NCBI RefSeq assembly: GCF_001189245.1
Contig: NZ_LFIQ01000124.1
Location: forward strand, 197,633 to 235,939
DNA: 38,307 nucleotides
DNA from: Bradyrhizobium pachyrhizi
GTDB lineage: Bacteria; Pseudomonadota; Alphaproteobacteria; Rhizobiales; Xanthobacteraceae
Direction of reading: 5' to 3'
The position numbers were made by a program, and so were the translations under genes. Shown piece after piece: positions 1 to 7,989 of the stretch (position 1 is its first letter; each line of letters opens with the position of its first letter). The notes below the pieces were generated by a model. That model did not search any database. It was not told where the DNA came from and saw nothing but the letters and a program-made list of their open reading frames with translations.

Positions 1-58
1 GCGCCCCTGCGACTCGGCACCGACCGATGCGGTCGCACCGCCGTCACCACGCCATCCG

Positions 59-1291
59 CTAGATCACATAGAACCCGTGCGTGCCGTCGCGACGCAGCTG
101 CTCGACGAGGCCGTACTCCCAATCGAGATAGGCCTGCATCGCCTGCTCCGCGACGCCGGTGCCTTCATAGGGTCGCCGGTAGCGGTGCGCAGGATCGGGC
201 CGCGGCACCATGCGCGGTGGTCCGACTTCGAGCCGGCCGTCATAGCCGCCGTCGAGCACATAGACCTCCCAGCCCATCTGCGCGAGCCAGGACGCTGTCA
301 TGTCGGCGCGGATGCTCTTGTCGTCGCTCAGCACGATGCGCGCGCCGCGCACGGGAGCGGCCATGTCGATTTCCTGCACCAGCTGGCCGCCGGCATAGTG
401 GCGGAAGCCGGCAAGGTGACCGGCCGTGTATTCCTCGGCATCGCGCACGTCGAAGCGATACAGCGTACGGTGCGCGTCCTCGTCCAGCGCGGCGAGTTCA
501 TCGATCCCGATGTGACGGACGCCGGCGCGATAGGCGACGTCGCGCGCATTGTCGCCTGCGCCCTCGAACGGAGCGATGCCGCCGCGCTTGCCGGCGCCGT
601 GCTCGAGATCGTGCTTCGCCAGCGTCCAGCCGATCGTGCCGTTGCGCAGCGCCCGCACCTTGTTGGGCAGTCCGGCATTGATCAGCGACTGAGTGCCGAT
701 GATCGAGCGGGTGCGGCCGGCGCAGTTGACGATGATGGTGGTGTCGGGATCCGGCGCCGCGCCGCCGGCGCGCAGCACCAGCTCGGCGCCGGGCACGCTG
801 ACCGAGCCAGGGATATTCATGGTGGCATATTCGTCGAAGCGGCGGACATCGAGGATCGCGATGTTGGCCTTGTCCGAGATCAGCGCGGCGACCTCGTCGG
901 CGCTCAGCGACGGCGTGTGCCTGCGCGACTCGACCAACTCGCCGAACGCCTTGGCGTAGGAGTTGACGTCCTCGAACACCTCGTAACCTGCCGCCTTCCA
1001 GCCCCCCAGGCCGCCGGCGAGTGCAGCGACATTGCTATAGCCCAGCGCCATCAACTGCACCGCGGCGGCAGCGACCAGCCCCTCGCCATTGTCATAAAGG
1101 ACGATCGGCACGTCCTTGCGCGGCAGTCGCAGCTCGGCTTCGAGCGCGATCCGGCCGGACGCCATGTTGGCGGCAAACAGCGGATGGCCGGTGGCGAATT
1201 CCGCCTCATGCCTGACGTCGAGCAGCGCGATCTCCCGGCGCAGCAGCAGCGTTGCGCGGATGTCCTGTGGCGTGACGGAAGAAAGTGTCAT
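59..1291 (-). CDS. Triple-rhodanese-domain sulfurtransferase-like protein
   Basis: A 410-aa cytoplasmic protein made of three consecutive rhodanese folds. The repeated hallmark is a 'LDVR..EE/EF' strand-loop followed later by a 'GG..GW' type end. Domain 1 spans about residues 8-103, domain 2 about 128-230 and domain 3 about 262-355. Only domain 2 has the catalytic cysteine, C190 in VNCAGRTRS; the matching loops of domains 1 and 3 carry Asp (VLYDNGEG, IVLSDDKS). Rhodaneses pass a persulfide sulfur between donors and acceptors, and inactive domains usually serve binding or regulation. I chose the ATG at 1291; the frame continues 32 codons upstream without rhodanese similarity. The gene is divergent from glgC with about 250 bp between them and no obvious functional link. 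The family call is secure; the substrate is unknown. Confidence 0.88.
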   Translation of the reverse strand: MTLSSVTPQDIRATLLLRREIALLDVRHEAEFATGHPLFAANMASGRIALEAELRLPRKDVPIVLYDNGEGLVAAAAVQLMALGYSNVAALAGGLGGWKAAGYEVFEDVNSYAKAFGELVESRRHTPSLSADEVAALISDKANIAILDVRRFDEYATMNIPGSVSVPGAELVLRAGGAAPDPDTTIIVNCAGRTRSIIGTQSLINAGLPNKVRALRNGTIGWTLAKHDLEHGAGKRGGIAPFEGAGDNARDVAYRAGVRHIGIDELAALDEDAHRTLYRFDVRDAEEYTAGHLAGFRHYAGGQLVQEIDMAAPVRGARIVLSDDKSIRADMTASWLAQMGWEVYVLDGGYDGRLEVGPPRMVPRPDPAHRYRRPYEGTGVAEQAMQAYLDWEYGLVEQLRRDGTHGFYVI

Positions 1292-1538
1292 GGGATGCTG
1301 GCCTGACAGAAGAAAACGGCAGGCTTGCTCTAGGCCGAAATCGCGCCTCGTCAATAGCTTTAACCGGCTCGCAACCCCGATCTTCACGAGCGGGGGTCCG
1401 GGGAACGAAAGCCCGCCATCCCGCTTTGCTCAACCGGGATGCACTTGCTACGTTCCCAATCGGCCCCGTTGGCGCCCGATCAGGCCTTCCGGACAAGAGA
1501 AGGTAGCGGGGCCAGCCTGAAGTTCTGGGAGGATGACC

Positions 1539-2801
1539 ATGAGATCAGTCGGAAATGAACCCTTGTCGCGTCACGCCCTCGCCTTCGTGCTGGCCGGCGG
1601 ACGCGGCAGCAGACTTCAGGAGCTCACCGACAAGCGCGCCAAGCCCGCGGTCTATTTCGGCGGCAAGTCGCGCATCATCGATTTCGCGCTGTCCAATGCA
1701 GTGAATTCGGGCATCCGCCGCATCGCGGTGGCGACCCAGTACAAGGCGCACAGCCTGATCCGGCATCTGCAAGGCGGCTGGAACTTCTTCCGGCCGGAGC
1801 GAAACGAGAGTTTCGACATCCTGCCCGCAAGCCAGCGCGTTTCCGAAACGATGTGGTATGTCGGCACGGCCGACGCGGTCTACCAGAACGTCGACATCCT
1901 CGAAGCGCACGGCACCAAGTACATCCTGGTGCTCGCCGGCGACCACGTCTACAAGATGGATTATGAGATCATGCTGAAGCAGCATGTCGAAAGTGGCGCC
2001 GACGTCACGGTCGGCTGCCTTGAAATGCCGCGCGCGGAATCCTCTGCCTTCGGCATCATGCATATCGACGAGACCGGCCTGATCCAGTCCTTCCTCGAGA
2101 AGCCGGCCGATCCGCCGCCGATGCCCGGCAAGCCCGACAAGTCGCTGGCCAGCATGGGCATCTATGTCTTCAATTCGGAATTCCTGTTCGACGAGTTGCG
2201 CCGCGATGCCGCCGACCCGAACTCGGCCCACGATTTCGGCAAGGACATCATCCCCTATATCGTGAAGCATGGCCGGGCGATCGCGCATCAGTTCAATGAT
2301 TCCTGCGTCCGCTCCGGCGACGATCCCCGCTCCTACTGGCGCGATGCCGGCACCGTCGATGCCTATTGGGGCGCCAATATCGATCTCACCGACGTGGTGC
2401 CCGAGCTCGACCTCTACGATCGATCATGGCCGATCTGGACCTATGCCGAGATCACCCCGCCCGCCAAGTTCGTGCATGACGAGGACGGACGGCGCGGCCA
2501 GGCGGTGACCTCGCTTGTTTCCGGCGCCTGCATCATCTCGGGCGCGTCGCTGCGCCGCTCCCTGCTGTTCACCGGTGTCCACGTCAATTCCTACGCGAAT
2601 GTCGAGAATGCGGTGATCATGCCTTACGTGAATGTCGGCCGCGGCGCGCGGCTCAGAAACGTCGTGATCGATCGCGGGGTGAGGATTCCGGAAGGGCTCG
2701 TGGTCGGCGAGGATCCCGAGTTCGACGGCAAGCGCTTCCGCACCACCGAGAATGGCATCACGCTGATTACGCAGTCGATGATCGACAGGCTGGGGACATG
2801 A
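1539..2801 (+). CDS. glgC: Glucose-1-phosphate adenylyltransferase (ADP-glucose pyrophosphorylase)
   Basis: Makes ADP-glucose from ATP and glucose 1-phosphate, the committed step of bacterial glycogen synthesis. The 420-aa length is normal for bacterial GlgC. Visible motifs are the N-terminal nucleotide-binding loop FVLAGGRGSRLQELT with the Lys of KRAKPAVYFGG, the GDHVYKMDY metal/substrate strand, the FLEKP sugar-phosphate loop, the SMGIYVF strand, and a C-terminal left-handed beta-helix with hexapeptide-like repeats after about residue 300. An ATG also lies at 1533, but the GGGAGG ribosome binding site at 1527-1532 touches it directly; the ATG at 1539 has proper 6-nt spacing, so I use that start. 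It overlaps glgA by 4 bp (ATGA), so the two are translationally coupled. The enzyme family is classically allosteric, but effector preference cannot be read here. Confidence 0.97.
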   Translation: MRSVGNEPLSRHALAFVLAGGRGSRLQELTDKRAKPAVYFGGKSRIIDFALSNAVNSGIRRIAVATQYKAHSLIRHLQGGWNFFRPERNESFDILPASQRVSETMWYVGTADAVYQNVDILEAHGTKYILVLAGDHVYKMDYEIMLKQHVESGADVTVGCLEMPRAESSAFGIMHIDETGLIQSFLEKPADPPPMPGKPDKSLASMGIYVFNSEFLFDELRRDAADPNSAHDFGKDIIPYIVKHGRAIAHQFNDSCVRSGDDPRSYWRDAGTVDAYWGANIDLTDVVPELDLYDRSWPIWTYAEITPPAKFVHDEDGRRGQAVTSLVSGACIISGASLRRSLLFTGVHVNSYANVENAVIMPYVNVGRGARLRNVVIDRGVRIPEGLVVGEDPEFDGKRFRTTENGITLITQSMIDRLGT

Positions 2802-4252
2802 CGCCCATCCGCGTCCTCGCAGTCGCCTCTGAAGTCTACCCGATCGTCAAGACCGGCGGCCTCGCCGACGTGGTCGGCGCGCTGCCGGCGGCGCTGAAGC
2901 AATACGGCGTCACGACGCGGACGCTGGTGCCCGGCTATCCCGACGTGCTCAAGGCGCTGGCCACGGCGGAGACGCTGCTGCACTGGCCGGAATTCTACGG
3001 CGGGCCGATCCGCGTGCTGGGCGGCACGCATGATGGCCTCGATCTGTTCGCGCTCGACGCGCCGCATCTCTATGCGCGGCCCGGCAATCCCTATGTCGGC
3101 CCGGACGGACGCGACTGGCCGGACAACGGCATCCGCTTTGCCGCGCTGTCGCGGATGGCGGCGGAGATCGGCCAGGGCGCGATCACCTCCTTCGTCCCCG
3201 ACATTGTGCATGCGCATGACTGGCAGGCGGGCCTCGCACCCGCCCTCCTGCATTATGCCGGGCAACCGCGGCCCGGCACGGTGATGACCGTGCACAACCT
3301 CGCCTATCAGGGCCAGTTCTCGCCGGACATGCTGACCGCGTTCGGCCTGCCGGGCGAATCCTACGCGCTCCACGGCGTCGAATATTACGGCACCATCAGC
3401 CTGTTGAAGGCCGGCCTGCAATTCGCCGACCGCATCACCACGGTTTCGCCGACCTATGCGCGGGAGATTCAAAGCGACGATGGCGGCATGGGGCTCGGCG
3501 GCCTCTTGCGCGAACGCGCCGACGTGCTGAGCGGCATCCTCAACGGCATCGACATATCGGTGTGGAATCCGGCCACCGATCCCGACATCGCGGCGCGCTT
3601 CAGCGCCGAGCAGCCGGCGGAGCGCGCGGCGAACAAGGCGGCGCTGCAGCGCCGCTTCGGGCTCGATCCCGCGCCGGATGCGATGCTGCTCGGCGTCATC
3701 AGCCGGCTGTCATGGCAGAAGGGCCTCGACCTGCTGCTCGAGAACATTCCGACGCTGCTCGGCGAAGGCATTCAACTCGTGCTGCTCGGCAGCGGCGATC
3801 GCGACCTGCAGGATCGCTACGCCGCGCTGGCGCGCGACAATCCCGGACGGATCGCGGTCGTGATCGGTTACGACGAGGCGCTGGCGCACCTGATCCAGGC
3901 CGGCGCGGACGCGCTTGCAGTGCCGTCGCGCTTCGAGCCGTGCGGCCTCACCCAGTTGTGCGCGCTGCGCTATGGCGCGGTCCCGATCGTCGCCAATGTC
4001 GGCGGCCTTGCCGACACCGTGCTCGACTTCGACGAAGTCGCGATCACCGGCGATGCGCCGACCGGCGTCAAGTTTGCACCCGTCACTTCGGATGCGCTCG
4101 CCCACGGCTTGCGCAAGGCAAACCTGCTGTTCAACGACAAGGTGACGTGGCGCCGGCTGCAGCAGGCCGGCATGGCCACCGATGTCTCCTGGCACAATCG
4201 CGCCGGCCGCTACGCCGCGCTCTATCGCGAGCTCGCGACGACGCGGCGCTAA
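2798..4252 (+). CDS. glgA: Glycogen synthase (ADP-glucose type, GT5)
   Basis: Transfers glucose from ADP-glucose to the non-reducing end of an alpha-1,4-glucan. The 484-aa protein has the GT5 N-terminal signature VASEVYPIVKTGGLADVVGALP (here residues 8-29; the Lys of KTGGLAD binds ADP-glucose), HAHDWQAG, TVHNLAYQG, the inter-domain NGID, SRLSWQKG, and the C-terminal SRFEPCGLTQL nucleotide-sugar loop. The start ATG overlaps the glgC stop, forming a glgC-glgA pair. No branching (glgB), debranching (glgX) or phosphorylase gene lies in the window, although other rhizobia often cluster them. A palindromic element begins directly after the stop codon and may end the transcript. Confidence 0.97.
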   Translation: MTPIRVLAVASEVYPIVKTGGLADVVGALPAALKQYGVTTRTLVPGYPDVLKALATAETLLHWPEFYGGPIRVLGGTHDGLDLFALDAPHLYARPGNPYVGPDGRDWPDNGIRFAALSRMAAEIGQGAITSFVPDIVHAHDWQAGLAPALLHYAGQPRPGTVMTVHNLAYQGQFSPDMLTAFGLPGESYALHGVEYYGTISLLKAGLQFADRITTVSPTYAREIQSDDGGMGLGGLLRERADVLSGILNGIDISVWNPATDPDIAARFSAEQPAERAANKAALQRRFGLDPAPDAMLLGVISRLSWQKGLDLLLENIPTLLGEGIQLVLLGSGDRDLQDRYAALARDNPGRIAVVIGYDEALAHLIQAGADALAVPSRFEPCGLTQLCALRYGAVPIVANVGGLADTVLDFDEVAITGDAPTGVKFAPVTSDALAHGLRKANLLFNDKVTWRRLQQAGMATDVSWHNRAGRYAALYRELATTRR

Positions 4253-4320
4253 AGCATGATCCCGGGAAGTGCGAAGCGGTTTTCCCGCGACAGAACGCAA
4301 AGCGTTTTGCGCCGCGATCA
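4253..4320. repeat. Short palindromic intergenic element after glgA
   Basis: The outer ends are inverted (TGATC at 4257-4261, GATCA at 4316-4320). Inside are two hairpins: CGGGAA/TTCCCG (4263-4268 with 4282-4287) and either AACGC/GCGTT (4294-4298 with 4302-4306) or the alternative CGCAAA/TTTGCG (4296-4301 with 4306-4311). The wording, 'AGCATGATCCCGG...GCGAAGCGG...' followed by a GCGTTTTGCG arm, resembles a dispersed intergenic repeat I recall from Bradyrhizobium and Rhodopseudomonas genomes; this needs a genome-wide search. It sits between convergent genes and overlaps the stop codon of the next gene, so it may serve as a bidirectional terminator. Confidence 0.5.
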
Positions 4321-4632
4321 GTTCAGCAGATCGCAGGACGCGACGCGGTTGATGTCGGCGAGGCGCCGGTCGGGATTTCCCTTGAGATCAAGGCTTGCGA
4401 CGAGATCGAGCAGCCGGCCATAGGCGCGGTCGGCGACCGCGACGGGCAGCGGCTCCTCGTCGAAGGTCTCGACGTAATTGCCGACGAGTCCGCTCAGCAG
4501 CCGGCAAACGCCGCGTTGCTCCGGGTCGTCCTTGCTCAGAATCTCGAGTTTTTGCTGGAAGGTCCTGAAGGTTCGCAACCCATGGGGCTGTTGCGAAAGC
4601 CAATTGTGCAAATCAGGATACAGATCGGTCAT
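4318..4632 (-). CDS. Small hypothetical protein (104 aa)
   Basis: I do not recognise a family. The protein is soluble, acidic and predicted mostly helical (for example the stretch around FRTFQQKLEIL and the LLDLVASLDL helix), with no signal peptide or membrane segment. The start at 4632 is supported by a GAGG ribosome binding site about 6 nt upstream on the minus strand. Its stop codon lies within the palindromic element after glgA, so the gene is convergent with the glycogen operon. Codon use and amino acid composition look like real coding sequence. No function can be given. Confidence 0.65.
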   Translation of the reverse strand: MTDLYPDLHNWLSQQPHGLRTFRTFQQKLEILSKDDPEQRGVCRLLSGLVGNYVETFDEEPLPVAVADRAYGRLLDLVASLDLKGNPDRRLADINRVASCDLLN

Positions 4633-4763
4633 ATCAGCCTCTTCAAAATGGAGAAGAAGCTACCGCCTTATACAGCCGATCACGGTTCCGCGCCATCGCG
4701 ATTTTTGCATGCATCCCCTGCCCTGCTGCGCAGGCCGTGTCATTGGACCGGCACGTGCTGCGA

Positions 4764-5894
4764 CTACAGTCGCGCGAGGGCCGGCAAGATCCTGTAGCGC
4801 GCGATCTCGTGCGGATAGTCGCCGCGATTGGCGAGCAGCACGATGCCGAGCCTGCGCGCCGGCACCAGGCCGACATAGGCTGAGGCGTTATTGAGACCGC
4901 CCGGTTTGTCGATCACGGTGACGCCGTCCAGCCGCACATGCTCCCATGCCATCGCCTGGCCGAACTTCTCGTCGACGCGAAAACTCTCCCGCTCGGTCAT
5001 CTGCAACGCCGCGCGCAATTCCGGATCGATCACCGCGCCGTCAAGGCAGGCGCCCAGCAATATGCCGAGATCGCGCGCCGTTGAGAACATCTGGCCGGTG
5101 CCTGGAAAATCATAATAGCGCTGCTGATTGCCCGGCGGACCGATCGCCGTGCCGTCGTGGGAGTAGCCCTGAACCACACGCTGCATCATCTCGGGCGCCA
5201 TCGTCGAGCGATTGTCCTCGCTACGGTCTGGAACGAAGGTCGACGTCATGCCGAGCGGCTTGAGGATACGGTTCCCGATCAACGTCGCGATCGGCATGTC
5301 ATAGCGCCGCTCCAGCACGAGCTGCAGCAGGACATAGCCGGCATGGCTGTAGACGCGCTGCTTGCCCGGCTGCTCTCCCGCCGGTGGAGTCCATGCATTG
5401 AGCATCGCGATGAACTGATCACGGCTGAACGTCCCGTCCGGCCATGGCGGATGATCGGTCGGCAGCAGCAGCCCCGACGTATGATTGACGAGTTCGCCGA
5501 TGGTGACGCGGCTGACGTAGTCGGCGTTGAGCTCGGGCAGATACTTGCCGACCGGATCGTCCAGCCGTAATTCGCCGCGCTCGGTGCCGAGCGCGACCAG
5601 CGTCGCCTCGAACAGCTTGCGCAACGAGGCGAGGTTGAACAGCGTGTCCGGGGTGACCGGTCGCTTCGCTGCGGCATCAGCGAAACCGTAGTTGAAGAAG
5701 GCGACCCGGCCGCCGGCATAGACGGCCACGGCGAGGCCGCCCGGGTCGGCCGCAGTCGCGGTCGGCGCGAGTTCCGTCGTGACGATGTCCCTGATCTGCG
5801 CGTCCATGTCGGAATCGGCGCGCGCGACCCCGAGCACGCCAACAGCGACGACGAGCAGGACGGCTGCGATCCGGACGGTGAGCCATTGTCTCAT
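4764..5894 (-). CDS. Exported serine hydrolase, beta-lactamase/class C-like family
   Basis: A 376-aa member of the serine beta-lactamase-like superfamily (PF00144), which includes class C beta-lactamases, D-aminopeptidases and esterases. A signal peptide is visible (MRQW..., hydrophobic core ending ARA|DSD near residue 26), so it is probably periplasmic. The nucleophile motif SxxK is S90-L-R-K93, and the family hallmark NHTSGL is near residues 137-142. The YxN triad position reads Y182-S-H instead of Asn. The third box is KPGG near residue 335 rather than KTG. These variations favour an esterase or peptidase over a true beta-lactamase. I chose the ATG at 5894 because it directly precedes the signal peptide; the 19 extra upstream codons do not look coding. 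No clear ribosome binding site is seen. Confidence 0.85.
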   Translation of the reverse strand: MRQWLTVRIAAVLLVVAVGVLGVARADSDMDAQIRDIVTTELAPTATAADPGGLAVAVYAGGRVAFFNYGFADAAAKRPVTPDTLFNLASLRKLFEATLVALGTERGELRLDDPVGKYLPELNADYVSRVTIGELVNHTSGLLLPTDHPPWPDGTFSRDQFIAMLNAWTPPAGEQPGKQRVYSHAGYVLLQLVLERRYDMPIATLIGNRILKPLGMTSTFVPDRSEDNRSTMAPEMMQRVVQGYSHDGTAIGPPGNQQRYYDFPGTGQMFSTARDLGILLGACLDGAVIDPELRAALQMTERESFRVDEKFGQAMAWEHVRLDGVTVIDKPGGLNNASAYVGLVPARRLGIVLLANRGDYPHEIARYRILPALARL

Positions 5895-6419
5895 GAAGAA
5901 CGAAATCGGGACGATGTTGCGATGTGACCCGCGGGCGAGTCTGTTCACCATCGAGAGATGGCAACATCACGATCCTAGCGGTGGAACCGATGCGTCCGAA
6001 TTCACGATTGCGCGTCTTGCGCCCGTTCCCCGTCCGGCTGGGAACGGGGCGGCCCGATCGCTGTTCCGGTGGTCACTTCCGGAAGCCGCGATCGCGACCG
6101 CCCTCCCACTCCAGCCACGGTGCGGGAACTGCAATCGAACAAAAAATGCGGGACGTTTGAAAATGACGGGAGTGGGCTTGGACGAAAAGGCAAGATCGGC
6201 GCTTGCCGATCGGGCCAAGGATATTTCTGACTTCGTCACATTCCGCTCCCAACCGGGGACGTTTCTTCCTAGCAACAATTCGTCAATCGAAGGTTGCATA
6301 AGCCGGTTGGATTCGATTTCCAAGACACGGTCGTCCGCGACGTTTTGTCCTGTTCCAGATGCCGGATACTCGCGATGGCTGTTTAAGCATCGGTTAACCA
6401 TCGATGCGCGGCGCGAGAC
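5895..6419. other. Gene-free interval between hydrolase and DUF417 genes
   Basis: About 525 bp with no supportable gene on either strand. A 144-codon minus-strand frame (5967-6401) has no start context, signal or family resemblance. The right half (roughly 6130-6400) is clearly less GC-rich than its surroundings and holds a CtrA-like box. It may be the upstream region of the hydrolase gene or the relic of a lost gene. Confidence 0.6.
6383..6401. promoter_or_regulatory. CtrA-like box (TTAA-N7-TTAAC)
   Basis: TTAA at 6383-6386 and TTAAC at 6394-6398 are separated by exactly 7 nt and followed by CAT. This matches the consensus for the alphaproteobacterial cell-cycle regulator CtrA. It lies about 490 bp upstream of the hydrolase start and 19 bp past the DUF417 stop, an unusual distance for a promoter site, so the target gene is unclear. 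Confidence 0.35.
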
Positions 6420-6908
6420 CTATGGGGCGCGCGAGCGGACGATCGACCGCGGCAACGACGCCAACAGCAGCACGAGGCAGACGCACAGCAGCACGATGTC
6501 CTTGAACAGGAACTCGCCGGCCAGGTTCCAGGCCATCGGATCGGCCGACAGGCTCCATTTCACCACGCCGGGCGTCGTAAAAAAGAACGACCACGTCACC
6601 GCAAACGTGACGACGCCCATCAGCGCGCCGATCGCCGAGAGAAGCGGGCTGAACGCGCCGGCGGCGAGCAGCGCCGCAATGCCGAACTCGGCCACCCCGA
6701 GAACATAGGCCTCACCCCGGAGACCGAACACCGACAGCCACGAAATGAACGGGCTGTTGCTGATGAACTGCGCGATGCCTTGCGCCGATTGCAGTGTGAA
6801 CTTCTGCATGCCGAACGACACGAAGATCACGACCATGACCCAGCGCAGGATCGCGAGCGAACGATAGGACCCCTCGCCCCGTTCGGCGATGTTGAACGAC
6901 AAATTCAT
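6420..6908 (-). CDS. DUF417 (YkgB-like) integral membrane protein
   Basis: A 162-aa inner-membrane protein of the DUF417/YkgB family, distantly related to DoxX-type proteins. Four hydrophobic segments are visible: about residues 21-38 (LAILRWVMVVIFVSFGMQK), 60-85, 87-108 and 132-152. Family features are IxNSPFISWL after the first helix, the FTTPGVV turn after the third, and a late GEFLFKD motif before the last helix. E. coli YkgB lies in a reactive-chlorine response operon, but nothing here supports that role. The start at 6908 has no strong ribosome binding site. It lies downstream of the TetR gene on the same strand with about 200 bp between, so it is probably a separate transcript. Confidence 0.85.
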   Translation of the reverse strand: MNLSFNIAERGEGSYRSLAILRWVMVVIFVSFGMQKFTLQSAQGIAQFISNSPFISWLSVFGLRGEAYVLGVAEFGIAALLAAGAFSPLLSAIGALMGVVTFAVTWSFFFTTPGVVKWSLSADPMAWNLAGEFLFKDIVLLCVCLVLLLASLPRSIVRSRAP

Positions 6909-7104
6909 GCGGATGTTGCTTCCCTCGCTGCGATGTCACCATCGGCCGCCGTTGCGGCGCTCGTGTCAGGACTACGCAGCGCGCCGCGCGCGCGTTACGC
7001 GCGGGACAACGTCTCGGCCTTCACGATGATGTGCAGCTGAGATGAGGAATAATCGCCGCGAGAGATATCATCGGCGCGAAGCCGCCGTGCGGGCCGCGAC
7101 GGCC

Positions 7105-7740
7105 TCACGCGCGCTGGCGCAGCGGCCGCGCGGCATCCTTTGCCGGCACCGGCATGGTGAAACCGTACAGGAACAGATCCACCACCATGTCGGCGAACTC
7201 CCTTGGATCGATCCCGCCCTTCGGATCGTACCAGGTGTGGCTGAAGTTCAGGATGCCGAACAGCATCATGCTGTAGATCTTCTTGGTCCGCTTGACGATC
7301 TTGCCTTCCTTGTCGAGCTTGACCAGGAGATCCGAGACCGTGTCGACCAGCTGGCGCTCCAGCGCCTTGATCGCATCCTGCTCGGTCTCTCCGAGGAACG
7401 AGAGGTCGTTGAGGATCACGCGCTGCTCGTCGCTCGAACGCGCATTCAGCGCGACGATGGCCTGGATCGCGGCGCGGAACTGCTCCAGCGTCGTCGCCTT
7501 TTCGGCCATCGCGGCTTCGACGTCCACGATCATCTCGCGGATATGGGCGTCGAGGATCGCGAACAGGATCGCTTCCTTGGAATCGAAATAATGGTACAAC
7601 GCGCCGCGCGACAGCTTGCAGGCATCCGCGAGGTCGGCGATCGAGGCACGCATATAGCCCTGCCGTGCGAACAGGCCGCAGGCGGTGGTGAGAATGTTCC
7701 GCTGAATCTCGTCGTAATTCTCTGAGCGCGTCCGCGCCAT
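7105..7740 (-). CDS. TetR/AcrR-family transcriptional regulator
   Basis: A 211-aa one-component regulator. The N-terminal TetR DNA-binding helix-turn-helix covers about residues 12-60, with the typical IADLADACKLSRGALYHYF and the following 'DSKEAIL' bend. The rest is the helical ligand-binding and dimerisation domain. The start ATG at 7740 is preceded by a GAGAGAG ribosome binding site. It is divergent from the long catabolic/transport operon and separated from it by 249 bp that contain an inverted-repeat operator. A nearly identical operator lies before the Rieske oxygenase operon about 14 kb away. I infer that it represses both operons and itself, released by a pathway intermediate, perhaps an acyl-CoA. 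Ligand and sign of control are not visible in the sequence. Confidence 0.93.
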   Translation of the reverse strand: MARTRSENYDEIQRNILTTACGLFARQGYMRASIADLADACKLSRGALYHYFDSKEAILFAILDAHIREMIVDVEAAMAEKATTLEQFRAAIQAIVALNARSSDEQRVILNDLSFLGETEQDAIKALERQLVDTVSDLLVKLDKEGKIVKRTKKIYSMMLFGILNFSHTWYDPKGGIDPREFADMVVDLFLYGFTMPVPAKDAARPLRQRA

Positions 7741-7894
7741 TGCCGTCTCTCTCGTGCACCATCGGCGCCGCCGGAATCGGGCGACTGCCTCTCTCTATAC
7801 TACCGCCACCCCACGCTCTCCTCCCTTTTGCGGGCACCATCCACCAGAACTCTTCCATCGTCCGTGCGATGAGCGACCTGCGTCAAAAAATAAT

Positions 7895-7923
7895 TTGAAC
7901 GACCGGTCGGATTATATTAGACT
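7895..7923 (+). promoter_or_regulatory. TetR operator overlapping promoter of the transport/ligase operon
   Basis: The 19-mer GAACGACCGGTCGGATTAT lies at 7897-7915 and contains the palindrome GACCGGTC. It matches 18 of 19 positions of the site at 22256-22274 (read on the minus strand). A plausible sigma-70 promoter overlaps it: TTGAAC at 7895-7900, a 17-nt spacer and TAGACT at 7918-7923. The operator would cover the -35 and spacer. It lies in the divergent region of the TetR gene, so autoregulation is also likely. Confidence 0.7.
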
Positions 7924-7989
7924 GCCTTCCATCAAGCAAGCGGATTGCGCATGCCGGGAGCAACCCGGCGGCATCGCGGGAGGTTGCGC

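Noticed and set aside
77..1306. Long plus-strand frame opposite the rhodanese gene
   Set aside because: Composition typical of antisense frames and no domain; the minus-strand rhodanese repeats are unambiguous.
5967..6401. 144-codon minus-strand frame between hydrolase and DUF417 genes
   Set aside because: No ribosome binding site, signal, motif or coding-like composition.
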